Below are positions 36,270-44,891 of a stretch of 64,000 bases of DNA, one piece after another (the stretch's first letter is position 1; every line of letters begins with the position of its first letter). The stretch comes from Candidatus Enterococcus courvalinii. GTDB lineage: Bacteria > Bacillota > Bacilli > Lactobacillales > Enterococcaceae. Under the pieces are notes generated by a model. That model ran no database searches, had not been told where the DNA came from, and saw only the letters and a list, made by a program, of their open reading frames with translations. The stretch lies in assembly GCF_017315945.1 (NCBI RefSeq), contig NZ_JAFLWI010000008.1, positions 99,179-163,178 on the forward strand. Reading direction: 5' to 3'. A program made the position numbers and the translations under genes.

Positions 36270-37780
36270 ATGAGAGCTTGTCTAGATAGTCGTTTAAGTC
36301 GACAATTAGCAATTCTTGAAACATTGTGGGACTCCGAGTGGATGACCAGCGAGGAGCTAGCGGAACGAACCGGTAATTCTGAAAAAACGATTCGAACGGA
36401 TATTCCAATTATCAATAAGTATATTTATCCTTTAAGCATTGAGACCTCATTTAAACTGGGGATATTTTTAAAAAAAGATGTAACTATTCCAAAGTCTTAC
36501 ATATATGCAGCAATTTTAAATGAAAGTTCAGAATATGCCATGCTTGAACAAATCTTTTTCGCAGACAATTTAAAAAAAATCGATTTGAGTGAACAATTAT
36601 ATACTTCCGAATCACAGATCACGCGTTGGCTAGCAAGAATCAATCAATCTTTAGAAAAGTACGAGTTGAGAATCGATAATGCGTTACAAATCAACGGAGA
36701 TGAACAAAAAATTCGTACGTTCTTCTCCTGTTTCTTTTTAGAAAAGTACAGCTCACCAGAAAAAAATTTCCTTATGAGCAAGTTCAGTTGATTGATCGCT
36801 TGATCGAAAATTTTTTGAAGGAAAATATTGCCATTGTTTTTGCCTATTCTAAGCAACATTTTTCTCTTAGTCGTTTGAAGTTTCAATTACTCATCAGTAT
36901 TGAGCGTATGAAGAGAAAACATGAGATTCAAACAGAAGAATTAGTTAATGAGTTTTCGTTTTTGATGGTGGAAGCTAGTTTGTGCGAGGAGTTTAAAACA
37001 GTCTTTGGTCTGGAACTGACGAGCCATGTACTACAGCAACTCTTCCAAGAATATTTTTATCCATTTTATCCCTCTCGGGTCAAACAAGGATATGAAGAAC
37101 TAAGTCCACTAAAAATCAAAAATAAAATTGAAGAAATCATTGATGAATTGTCTAAGGTCTATCATGTTGAGTGTGATTACCGAGATAAAATCGTTCGTGA
37201 CATTTATTGGACGACATTTCAAATTTGTGGACCAACTTATATTCTACACGATAAGAAAAAAGAATTTTTTGAGGGAATCTTAGCAGATAGTCCAGATTTA
37301 GCTCAATTTTTGCATCAAAAATTCCAACGAATCTTTTCAGAAGTAGACATTTTCAATCAAAGAAAAGTAGATGAAATGGTTCATCAAGCAATTTTTGAAT
37401 TGATGACTTCATGGGCAAGTTTACGGTTGGGTGTGCGTCAATCAACAATCACAGTGACAGCCGCCTTGATGTTGGATACAACCTATGAGCATATGAAAAT
37501 GGTCAAAGAAGAAATTGAATTTTATTTCCGGCATAAAATCAAAATCGATATTATCGATCCATATGTGAAACTTGATCGCGAAAATTTTTCCAAGTATGAC
37601 TGCTTATTGACAGATACATATACAAATAACACGTATCCAATTCCAACAATTGGTATTTCGAATTACTTAAATGATGATACGATTTCAAAATTACTAGATT
37701 TTGTCTATTTAAAAAGAGAAGAGTCCAAAGAAATCTTTGCAAAAAGTCACTTAAATAGTATTGGTTTATTAAAAGAATAA
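36270..37780 (+). pseudogene. Mga-family transcriptional regulator split by a frameshift
   Basis: Two adjoining frames together give the ~500-residue length of Mga/AtxA-type regulators. The first (36270-36791, 173 residues) carries the N-terminal helix-turn-helix (TSEELAERTGNSEKTIRTDI). The second (to 37780) carries the PRD-like and EIIB-like remainder. The break lies at a run of seven A at 36761-36767. One extra A, or a -1 slip there, restores a continuous reading ending the first part in PEKK and continuing FPYEQVQLIDRL. It may be truly inactivated, phase-variable by slippage, or a sequencing error. Confidence 0.8.
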
Positions 37781-37799
37781 GAAAATTATTTGCCAAAAT

Positions 37800-37838
37800 A
37801 AAAAAACGGGGAACCCAATGGGTTGCCCGTTTTTTGTT
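37800..37838. terminator. Bidirectional terminator
   Basis: A stem of ACGGG-AACCC / GGGTT-CCCGT lies between an A-run and a T-run, separating the convergent regulator and LysM genes. Confidence 0.85.
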
Positions 37839-37849
37839 TTGATTTTATC

Positions 37850-38461
37850 TTAGTACCAACCGTTTGCTAACCAGAATGATTGAGCAGCTTCCCAAGAACC
37901 ATAACGTGAAGACACATAAGCGTCTGCCACACGTTCTTGATTGGCAGCTGAGTAGTCACCGTTTAAGTAAGATGAATCTAATTGGTAACGTCCGATGTAG
38001 CGACCGTTTGTTGCTGAATAAGAACCGCTTGATTCTTTTTGTGCAATCCATTCTTTCGCAGAGTTAGAAGTAGTAGCAACTGCTTCAGTTGTTTCTACTG
38101 CTGGAGTTGCTTGAACTGTTTCTTGAACAGGTGCTTGAGCCACTTCTTGTGTTGTTTCTTGTTGAACAGGTTCAGCTTGAACTGCTTCTGTTTGAGGGGC
38201 AACATAAGTTGTTGCTGCTTGCTCAGCAGTTGGGATCGTTAAAGTTTGACCTGCAAAAATCAGATTGATATCTGAAATTGAATTTGATTGAGCAATTTGG
38301 TTAATCAAGGAGTTATCGCCAACATATTTTTGTGAAATAGTTGATAATGAATCGCCTGATTGAACAGTGTACGCTTCGTCTGCGTGTGTTGTTGTTCCCA
38401 TAAATAATGCAGCGCCGGCAGCCAAAGTTGTTCCTAGTAATACAGTTTTAAGTGATTTCAT
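37850..38461 (-). CDS. Secreted LysM protein with transglycosylase-like C-terminus
   Basis: The 203-residue exported protein has a signal peptide (about 1-27, cleavage after THA), one LysM peptidoglycan-binding repeat (about 30-76, YTVQSGDSLSTISQKY), a Gln/Glu/Thr/Val linker (80-132) and a C-terminal Apf/IsaA-type domain (about 135-203). That domain has WIAQKESSGSY, GRYIGRYQL and a terminal WLANGWY. The glutamate in KESSGSY fits the catalytic acid of lysozyme-fold transglycosylases. It likely remodels the cell wall. The ATG follows AAAAGGAG. Confidence 0.9.
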   Translation of the reverse strand: MKSLKTVLLGTTLAAGAALFMGTTTHADEAYTVQSGDSLSTISQKYVGDNSLINQIAQSNSISDINLIFAGQTLTIPTAEQAATTYVAPQTEAVQAEPVQQETTQEVAQAPVQETVQATPAVETTEAVATTSNSAKEWIAQKESSGSYSATNGRYIGRYQLDSSYLNGDYSAANQERVADAYVSSRYGSWEAAQSFWLANGWY

Positions 38462-38813
38462 ATAAAATAGTTTCTCCTTTTGAGTTGTTCGAATTTTGTT
38501 GTTGTGATCAACTTGGACTACTTTAACATGGAAAAATATTTCATAGGTAAAAGGTTGATGACAATTTATGACAAAACTCGTTCTTTTGTAATCTTTTTAG
38601 TAACGTACGTAAAATGAACGATTGGAAAGGCTGCTAAATCAATGGATTGCTTAAACTATTTCTTGTTTTTTGGACTGTTTGATTGTAAGAAAAGAAGATT
38701 ATCCAAAATTTTTTTTATAGAAATAAAAAGTATGGATTTCAATTTCGTTTTGATGGTAAAACAAAACGCAAAACTCGTTATAATTCATTTTGTAATTATT
38801 TTTGGAGGTGCTT
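38462..38813. other. Intergenic region with 10-bp-period direct repeats
   Basis: A 352-bp divergent spacer. Read on the minus strand it holds TGTCATAAATTGTCAT (38558-38573), two TGTCAT blocks 10 bp apart, upstream of the LysM gene. A TATAAT lies about 38 bp before the acyltransferase start (38779-38784). A 64-codon open frame overlapping the next gene has no ribosome-binding site and is not considered real. Confidence 0.5.
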
Positions 38814-39872
38814 ATGAAAAGAAATTATTCGATTGACTTGATCAAAACGATGGCTGCTTTTTTTGTGGTGGCTGTTCATTTCTTATTAAATAGTGGTTTT
38901 TACGATCAAATGATCCAAACAAAACTTACCTTTTTTTGGATGATGACGAGGCAAGTAACGATAACTGCTGTGCCATTGTTTTTATTATGTACAGGTTTTT
39001 TGATGAATCGCAAGAAGCTTTCTGTTTCCTACTTACTCAATCTGTTTCCTGTTTTATTTTTATATGTCAGTATTTCTTTAATCGGCTGGTTGAGAATGGT
39101 TGTGATGGGTGAAGGCGTGAGTTTGGTTGATGCACTTTTTGGTATTTTGGATTATTCAACCAATACTTATTCTTGGTATGTGGAGATGTACATAGGGTTG
39201 TACTTGATGATTCCTTTACTAAATTTGATTTGGCAAGCAAATCAGAATCAGTTTTTCCATCGATATGTTGTTGGGGTATCGCTTTTTTTATTTTTTGGAC
39301 CATCTTTGTTGAACTCATTTGGAAAAGTGGTTCCAGATTTTTGGATTGAAGCTTATCCAATCGGCTATTATTTCATTGGTGCCTATTTATTTGAGTATCA
39401 AGAACAATTTAAAAAATTTAAGAAAACTTGGTTGCTTTTACTCATCGCTATTTTCACATTCTTTGTCTTAGACGTGATACTTGATTATCAAACAACTTAT
39501 CAAGATTTTGCTGGCAATCAATACAATGGTTTTGAACCACTGATTATTAGTTTTTTGATTTTTGTGTGTTGTTTGCGCATAACAGTACCCAAAGGATTTC
39601 AATTGCCTATTAGAAAGCTGAGTCAATGGACACTTGGAATCTACTTGATGTCGGATGTCACAGATCAAATCGTTTACCCGCTTGCAAGAATATGGTTACC
39701 AACAATGGAACAACGCTTGATCTATGGTTTTGCAATTATCTTAACTAGCTTTAGTGCAGCTGTTCTTTTCAGTTATCCATTTGAACGAATAAGCGAATGG
39801 CTACGGCGAAAATTACGGAGTGAACAATCAGTAGAAAGGAAAGACCAGCATGTTTCTTCTAAAATTCATTGA
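38814..39872 (+). CDS. Acyltransferase family 3 membrane protein (IcaC-like)
   Basis: The 352-residue protein has about ten membrane helices and the acyltransferase-3 opening YSIDLIKTMAAFFVVAVHFLLN near residue 4, including the conserved histidine. Position beside IcaA-, IcaD- and IcaB-like genes supports an IcaC role, that is, export or O-acyl modification of poly-N-acetylglucosamine. The start at 38814 follows GGAGGTG; an upstream in-frame TTG overlaps that site. It overlaps the next gene by 23 bp. Confidence 0.85.
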   Translation: MKRNYSIDLIKTMAAFFVVAVHFLLNSGFYDQMIQTKLTFFWMMTRQVTITAVPLFLLCTGFLMNRKKLSVSYLLNLFPVLFLYVSISLIGWLRMVVMGEGVSLVDALFGILDYSTNTYSWYVEMYIGLYLMIPLLNLIWQANQNQFFHRYVVGVSLFLFFGPSLLNSFGKVVPDFWIEAYPIGYYFIGAYLFEYQEQFKKFKKTWLLLLIAIFTFFVLDVILDYQTTYQDFAGNQYNGFEPLIISFLIFVCCLRITVPKGFQLPIRKLSQWTLGIYLMSDVTDQIVYPLARIWLPTMEQRLIYGFAIILTSFSAAVLFSYPFERISEWLRRKLRSEQSVERKDQHVSSKIH

Positions 39873-41061
39873 TTATTACACGATTGGTTATCCAATCCTG
39901 ATGTCCATTTTATGGTCGGTTGGCGCATACTTTTCGAGAATCAAGTACACCAAGCAAGAATCATTAAAAAGTTATCCAAAAGTTTCGATCGTTTTATCTG
40001 CCTACAATGAAGAAGAAACGATTCAAGAAGCAATGTCTGCTTTAGAACAACTCACGTATCCTAATTTGGAAATTATTGTGGTTGACGATAAAAGTACAGA
40101 CAATACATTAATGCTTCTTGAACAAATCAAACAAGGATTTTCTAAAGAAAAAGAATTAAGAATTCTTGTTCAACAAAAAAATGGTGGTAAGGCGACTGCG
40201 CTAAATACTGCTTTGGAAATAGTTGGTGGAAAGTATTTGTTGGTATTAGATGCAGATGCTTTGTTGGCACCCAATTCAGTTGAAATCTTAACTGCGGAGT
40301 TAGAAAGTAGTTCGATGATTGGGGCGGTAACAGGAAAGCCGGTCGTGCGAAACCGCTCAACCTTGTTAGGAAAATTACAGACATTGGAATATGTTGGAAT
40401 CATAGACGGAATCAAGCGCACGCAAACATTTATGTTAGGTGCGATCATGACAGTCTCAGGCGTCATCGTGATGTATCGCGTATCAAGTTTAAAAGAAGTT
40501 GGTGGATTTAATCCCGAGGTTATGACGGAAGATATTGATGTCACTTGGAAACTGCATCGCGCAGGTTGGCGCGTGACCTATAACTGCCGCGCACTTTCTT
40601 ATATTTTAGTCCCAGAACGTTATTTTAGTTTATTGAAACAAAGGAAACGCTGGTCAATTGGTGGTTTAGAAGTGCTTCTTGGAAATTTTTCATGGGTCAT
40701 GCGGTTTGGAGATCTAAACTATAAATTGTTACTTAGCGAAATGATTTTAAGCCATCTTTGGGGTTGGACCTTTGTTTTTAGCACATTCAATTATGTTGTT
40801 GCAACTTATTTTCGACAGGAATTACATGTTGCGGGTGGTGTTGTCGTGTTGTTTATTTTATTGTCTATCTTATTATTTTGGATTGGTGTCAATGGCGATC
40901 AGAATGATAGTCAGCTCAAATTGCAAGATAAACTAACCGTTCCAGTCTATTTGATATTTTATTGGTTAACCAATCTGATTAGTGCAATTTCTTCAGAATT
41001 TGCTGTAGTCACAGGTAGAACAAGTAAAGGAAAATGGGAAAGTCCAGATCGAGGTGTATAA
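39850..41061 (+). CDS. Poly-N-acetylglucosamine synthase-type glycosyltransferase (IcaA/PgaC-like)
   Basis: The 403-residue processive family 2 glycosyltransferase has an N-terminal membrane helix, a cytosolic catalytic domain and three C-terminal helices. Visible motifs are VLSAYNEEETI near residue 49, DDKS, the metal-binding DADA near residue 137, TEDIDVTWKLHRAG near residue 225 and QRKRW near residue 264 (QxxRW of processive enzymes). It ends with WESPDRG, closely like the WSSPDRG of staphylococcal IcaA. This end motif and the neighbours argue for beta-1,6-linked N-acetylglucosamine polymer rather than hyaluronan or cellulose. Confidence 0.9.
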   Translation: MFLLKFIDYYTIGYPILMSILWSVGAYFSRIKYTKQESLKSYPKVSIVLSAYNEEETIQEAMSALEQLTYPNLEIIVVDDKSTDNTLMLLEQIKQGFSKEKELRILVQQKNGGKATALNTALEIVGGKYLLVLDADALLAPNSVEILTAELESSSMIGAVTGKPVVRNRSTLLGKLQTLEYVGIIDGIKRTQTFMLGAIMTVSGVIVMYRVSSLKEVGGFNPEVMTEDIDVTWKLHRAGWRVTYNCRALSYILVPERYFSLLKQRKRWSIGGLEVLLGNFSWVMRFGDLNYKLLLSEMILSHLWGWTFVFSTFNYVVATYFRQELHVAGGVVVLFILLSILLFWIGVNGDQNDSQLKLQDKLTVPVYLIFYWLTNLISAISSEFAVVTGRTSKGKWESPDRGV

Positions 41062-41062
41062 A

Positions 41063-41344
41063 ATGGATCATTTGATTATTCGAAAAAAGATGTTCGTCCG
41101 TAACTTGCTTTCGGGCATGTATTTATTGATTGCATGGTGGTTGTTTTTAGCGTTATTATTTTTGATGTTTTGTTCGTTGCTGGGTTATTATTCTGATGCT
41201 ATTGGTGCGATTTTTTTATTAGTTGATTTTCCGTTGACTCAAATAACAGATATTTTACATCTTATTTTTGCCTTATTAGCGATTTTTATCGTACCGATTT
41301 TAATTGGAATCGTCGCACTAAAAGCAACAGGAGGTACGAAATGA
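41063..41344 (+). CDS. Small membrane protein, IcaD/PgaD-like
   Basis: The 93-residue protein has two strong membrane helices (about 17-40 and 64-86). It sits exactly where icaD sits behind icaA; IcaD/PgaD is the small partner required for full synthase activity. Sequence similarity is too weak to read by eye, so the assignment rests on size, topology and position. ATG 41063 follows GAGGTG. The stop overlaps the next start (ATGA). Confidence 0.7.
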   Translation: MDHLIIRKKMFVRNLLSGMYLLIAWWLFLALLFLMFCSLLGYYSDAIGAIFLLVDFPLTQITDILHLIFALLAIFIVPILIGIVALKATGGTK

Positions 41345-42222
41345 AACATGTCAATCGATTACTTACCAGTTTAATGAGTTTTTGTCTGATTGGTGTTGTT
41401 AGCTTTTTACTTTTTAGCCAGACAAAACAATTAGTTGAAAGTGAAGTGAGCATAGGTTTTTCTTATGCTCCTTTATCAGATGAAGATGGGGTGATCGTTT
41501 TATGCTATCATCGTGTACTAACAGATAATTTTGTGGTGGACGCTGTTTCAAAAATGTCAAAAAATACCCAACTTCATCAATTCAATGTACCACTGAGTGA
41601 TTTTACCCAACAAATGCAAGACTTGAAGGAAAGAAACGTAACTGTTTTAACAATGGATGAATTGATCGAAAAGCATGCGAAGAAAGAGTTGACTGGGCGA
41701 AATGTAGTGATCACATTTGATGACATCGATGTTACACTACCGAACAATGCTTTTCCAGTTTTAGAGAAAGAAAAGTTTCCCTTTACAGCATTTGTAATTA
41801 CGGGTGAGACTGGAAATAATCTTTCTGGTTCACAGATGGCGAGTTGGTCACAGATCAAAGAATTAGCGGCTTCGCCTTTAGTCACATTTGGTGTGCATAC
41901 CAACGATTTACATTATCAGGAAAAAGGCAAACCTGTATTATCGACCAACTTATCGCAAAAGACAATGGTTGCTGATTATAAAAAAAGTCAAGAAGTCTTT
42001 AAACAGGAACTTGGATATCAAGCAGATTACTTTGCTTATCCGTATGGAGCAAAAAACAAACGACTAACAGACTACATGAGTCAAGACCGGATCAAAGGTA
42101 TCTTTAGTTTAGAAACAGGAGTTGTGACAAATGAAACACAAACGACTGATATGCCAAGGCTGATCGTTACAAAAGAAAACTGGCCAACATTACTACACTG
42201 GCTAGATAACGATTCAAACTAA
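41341..42222 (+). CDS. Polysaccharide deacetylase (IcaB/PgaB-like)
   Basis: The 293-residue protein has an N-terminal signal or membrane anchor (about 9-27) and a carbohydrate esterase 4 domain. Motifs are VLCYHRVL near residue 53, TFDDIDVT with the catalytic and metal aspartates near residue 125, GVHTNDLHY with the metal histidines near residue 186, and FAYPYGA near residue 225. It would remove some N-acetyl groups from extracellular poly-N-acetylglucosamine, as IcaB does, giving the polymer positive charge for surface retention. Last gene of the four-gene operon. Confidence 0.88.
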   Translation: MKHVNRLLTSLMSFCLIGVVSFLLFSQTKQLVESEVSIGFSYAPLSDEDGVIVLCYHRVLTDNFVVDAVSKMSKNTQLHQFNVPLSDFTQQMQDLKERNVTVLTMDELIEKHAKKELTGRNVVITFDDIDVTLPNNAFPVLEKEKFPFTAFVITGETGNNLSGSQMASWSQIKELAASPLVTFGVHTNDLHYQEKGKPVLSTNLSQKTMVADYKKSQEVFKQELGYQADYFAYPYGAKNKRLTDYMSQDRIKGIFSLETGVVTNETQTTDMPRLIVTKENWPTLLHWLDNDSN

Positions 42223-42341
42223 AAAGGTTATAAAAAAAATGAAGTTGATACTTCTTAGTGAATTTCTCGTACAAACAAAAAAGAGGAAGGGGTTAACTAA
42301 AAAGTGTTATATTAGGATGCAGGAAAATTTAGGAGGGTGTT

Positions 42342-43811
42342 ATGACGATTAACAAATTAGATTTACTCAGCGATTCAGCTCGGTATCAGCTCGATATCTT
42401 ACGAATATTTGACATGCGTAAGGGGCAATTCACTTCAGTTGAATTATTAGTTGAGTTATTAGGAATCTCAAAGTTTAAAGTAAATAAGTATATTGCTGAA
42501 CTTGAACAGGCATTAGTTGCTGCAACTTCTGCAAAAGTTGTGCGATTATCGAAAGGTGAAATTGATATTCCCAACCTTTCCAATGAAGTGATTCGGCAGT
42601 TACAACTTTATTATTTGAAACAATCTGATTTGTTTTTGCTCTTTAACGAAATGGTTCAGTTTGGATCCACACCAGAAAAGTTTTCACAAAAATACTTTTT
42701 GAGTCGCTCCAAAGCGTATCTGATTAAAAGCGAACTGGAAGATATCTTGGCACCTGCTGGCATTCAAATCAATGAGGGGACATTAGTGGGAGACGAAGCA
42801 AAAGTTCGGCGAGAAATTTTTGATATTTACTATTATTTTTTCAATGGGTTAGAGTCGCCATTTGAGTCTTCCTTACGTCAAAAGACACATGAAGTGTTAG
42901 AGGTAATCATTCATACCTTGAATTTAGAAATGATCATGACTCGGATTGCCAAATTAGAATTGTTTTTGAGCATCACGCTTTTGCGCTTATCAAAACGAAG
43001 TTATGTGAATAGCGTCGAAATTGAATTTGAAGACGTCTACGCAAAAGAAATTCGGCAACAGCTTGTGTTTGTTCAAAATAAATTGCAAAAGGTCGCTGTG
43101 ATCCCAGAAGAAAAACAAGAAAATGAGCAATTATGGCTCTTGGTTTTTTTATTAAGTGAGGAATGTCTTTCACTGACGACGCAACAAAAGACAATCAGGT
43201 GGAACCAAAATCTAACTGAGTTGACTACTTCACAGGTCGATTATTTATTTCAAACGTTGAAACTTGTTTTATCAACGGAAAGAAAAACAGAAAAAATTGT
43301 AGAGCTACAACAAGTTTTGGAACTAACAAATTTCAAGTTGGCGTTTGCCAATCATTCCCGATTGACATTTATTTCAGAGGATCAAGAGCTTTTTTTTGCT
43401 GAATTATATCCGCAATTTCATCAAGTGGCTAAGAAATTTGTTGAATTAGCAAAAAACAGTAAGATTTATGATCAAGGATTACTGACGAACGACAGTCTTT
43501 ATTATGATTATATTTTTGCCATTATTTCAGTTATCCCACAAAAGTATTTATCTGATAAAGTTTACGTGTGCGTGGACTTTTCGAGAGGATCGGCATATAC
43601 AAAATTCATTGCGGAAAACATTTTAGCTTTTCAAAATTTGAATATTGAGATTCAAAAAAAGGTCAATAACCAAACACAATTATATGTCAGCGATTTGTTG
43701 GTCGATAAGTTGAACTGTCCGCAGATTATCTGGAAAAATCCGCCAAGCGATCATGATTGGTTGTTATTTGGTGAAATGGTGATTAAAGTGAGGAATGAAA
43801 ATGAAAGTTAA
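42342..43811 (+). CDS. Mga/AtxA-like transcriptional regulator
   Basis: The 489-residue regulator has an N-terminal winged-helix pair (FTSVELLVELLGISKFKVNKYIAELEQ near residue 28) and long central helical PRD-like regions. The C-terminal portion (about 395-489) has the EIIB-like layout of Mga-type proteins (KVYVCVDFSRGSAYTKF). It starts with ATG after GGAGGGTG. Its 3' end overlaps the next exported-protein gene, so regulator and surface genes form one unit. It is the natural candidate to control both the ica-like operon and the downstream genes. Confidence 0.85.
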   Translation: MTINKLDLLSDSARYQLDILRIFDMRKGQFTSVELLVELLGISKFKVNKYIAELEQALVAATSAKVVRLSKGEIDIPNLSNEVIRQLQLYYLKQSDLFLLFNEMVQFGSTPEKFSQKYFLSRSKAYLIKSELEDILAPAGIQINEGTLVGDEAKVRREIFDIYYYFFNGLESPFESSLRQKTHEVLEVIIHTLNLEMIMTRIAKLELFLSITLLRLSKRSYVNSVEIEFEDVYAKEIRQQLVFVQNKLQKVAVIPEEKQENEQLWLLVFLLSEECLSLTTQQKTIRWNQNLTELTTSQVDYLFQTLKLVLSTERKTEKIVELQQVLELTNFKLAFANHSRLTFISEDQELFFAELYPQFHQVAKKFVELAKNSKIYDQGLLTNDSLYYDYIFAIISVIPQKYLSDKVYVCVDFSRGSAYTKFIAENILAFQNLNIEIQKKVNNQTQLYVSDLLVDKLNCPQIIWKNPPSDHDWLLFGEMVIKVRNENES

Positions 43812-44145
43812 ATCCTTAATCGTTAGTGGTATGTTAGCAACAACTTGTCTCTATCAAAGTGTTATTTTGAGTGGTCTCGTTGATCAACCAATCCGTGAAA
43901 AGAAAATTGAATTGTCAAAAGAAAGTCTGCTTCATGATATCCAAGTGGAAAATAACGGTGAGACATTGGTTTTTAAAAATCATCGTCGGATAAAACGAAA
44001 TGAATTAACGATGCTGGAAAATCGGATTTCGGCTATGGAAAAGAATCCACAGGTGCCTTCTGGCGGCGGAGCAAGTCAGACTTTGATTGGCCAGCGCATG
44101 GCTCGATTTAGCGGGAGTTTGGTTTATGGAATGAGGCAAGAATAA
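43801..44145 (+). CDS. Small exported protein of unknown function
   Basis: The 114-residue protein has an N-terminal hydrophobic segment (about 4-26) that could be a signal peptide or anchor, followed by a polar, basic region (FKNHRRIKRNE) and a Gly/Ser patch (PSGGGASQT). No family or sorting signal is seen. Start 43801 is favoured over 43795 because AGGA lies six bases upstream. It overlaps the regulator gene upstream, and its stop shares a base with the next ATG. Confidence 0.7.
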   Translation: MKVKSLIVSGMLATTCLYQSVILSGLVDQPIREKKIELSKESLLHDIQVENNGETLVFKNHRRIKRNELTMLENRISAMEKNPQVPSGGGASQTLIGQRMARFSGSLVYGMRQE

Positions 44146-44891
44146 TGAAACGCAGTATTTATCGAGGAGCTTCTTTGTTTGTGGGTATTATAAGTTTGTT
44201 TAGCCCGTTTTTATTGGTAACTGCTACAAGCACCACACAAAAATCCACTCAACAAACAAGCACGCAATCTTTAGTAGAAAAACAAGTGTATGGAAATCAA
44301 GCACAACTTGATTTGGGCGATGGTCAAAAAGTTCTTTCTAATCAAGCATTTGTCACGATGTACCGCAAGTCCTTAAAAAAAGGAACCCATTCTAAAGAAC
44401 TTTTAACTGTTGACCAGTCTTCAGGAAAGGCAATTCCAGGAGCTGTTTATGAAGTCAAAACTGGAGATGGCGAAACACAGAGATTAACTGCTGATGAAAC
44501 AGGTCAAGTTTCGCTAGCTAAATTACCAAAAGGACAATATGTGATCCAACAAGTGGAAGCACCTCTTGGCTACGAACTTTCGGAAGAAACAGTCGAATTA
44601 GTTATCGAAAATCAAACAGCCATTCAGCGGATTTTTACCAATCAGCGACAAAAAAATACAATCCTACTAACAAAAATCACTGATGAGAATGAGCCGCTTG
44701 CTGGTGTGACATTTACACTTTATCAAGATGGAAAAGTGTTGCAAAAAAAGATCAAAACCAATCAATATGGTCAACTAGCTGTCGGTAACTTAGCAAAAGG
44801 TGAGTATTATTTTATAGAAACAAAAGCACCAAAAGAATACCAAACAGATGCAAGAAAATTGGAATTCACGATAGGGGGTGAAACAAAATGA
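44145..44891 (+). CDS. Secreted protein with two CnaB/SpaA-type domains
   Basis: The 248-residue exported protein has a signal peptide (about 1-28), a Thr/Ser/Gln-rich segment, then two SpaA/CnaB-like beta-sandwich domains (about 82-170 and 172-246). Each has the GAVYEVK- or GVTFTLY-type opening and a late QVEAPLGYE or ETKAPKEYQ signature. These domains occur in pilins and adhesins and often form internal isopeptide bonds. There is no LPxTG motif or C-terminal membrane helix, so the protein is released or held by another partner. Confidence 0.85.
   Translation: MKRSIYRGASLFVGIISLFSPFLLVTATSTTQKSTQQTSTQSLVEKQVYGNQAQLDLGDGQKVLSNQAFVTMYRKSLKKGTHSKELLTVDQSSGKAIPGAVYEVKTGDGETQRLTADETGQVSLAKLPKGQYVIQQVEAPLGYELSEETVELVIENQTAIQRIFTNQRQKNTILLTKITDENEPLAGVTFTLYQDGKVLQKKIKTNQYGQLAVGNLAKGEYYFIETKAPKEYQTDARKLEFTIGGETK

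Noticed and set aside
38642..38836. A 64-codon frame before the IcaC-like gene
   Set aside because: It overlaps the next start, lacks a ribosome-binding site and lies in AT-rich spacer.
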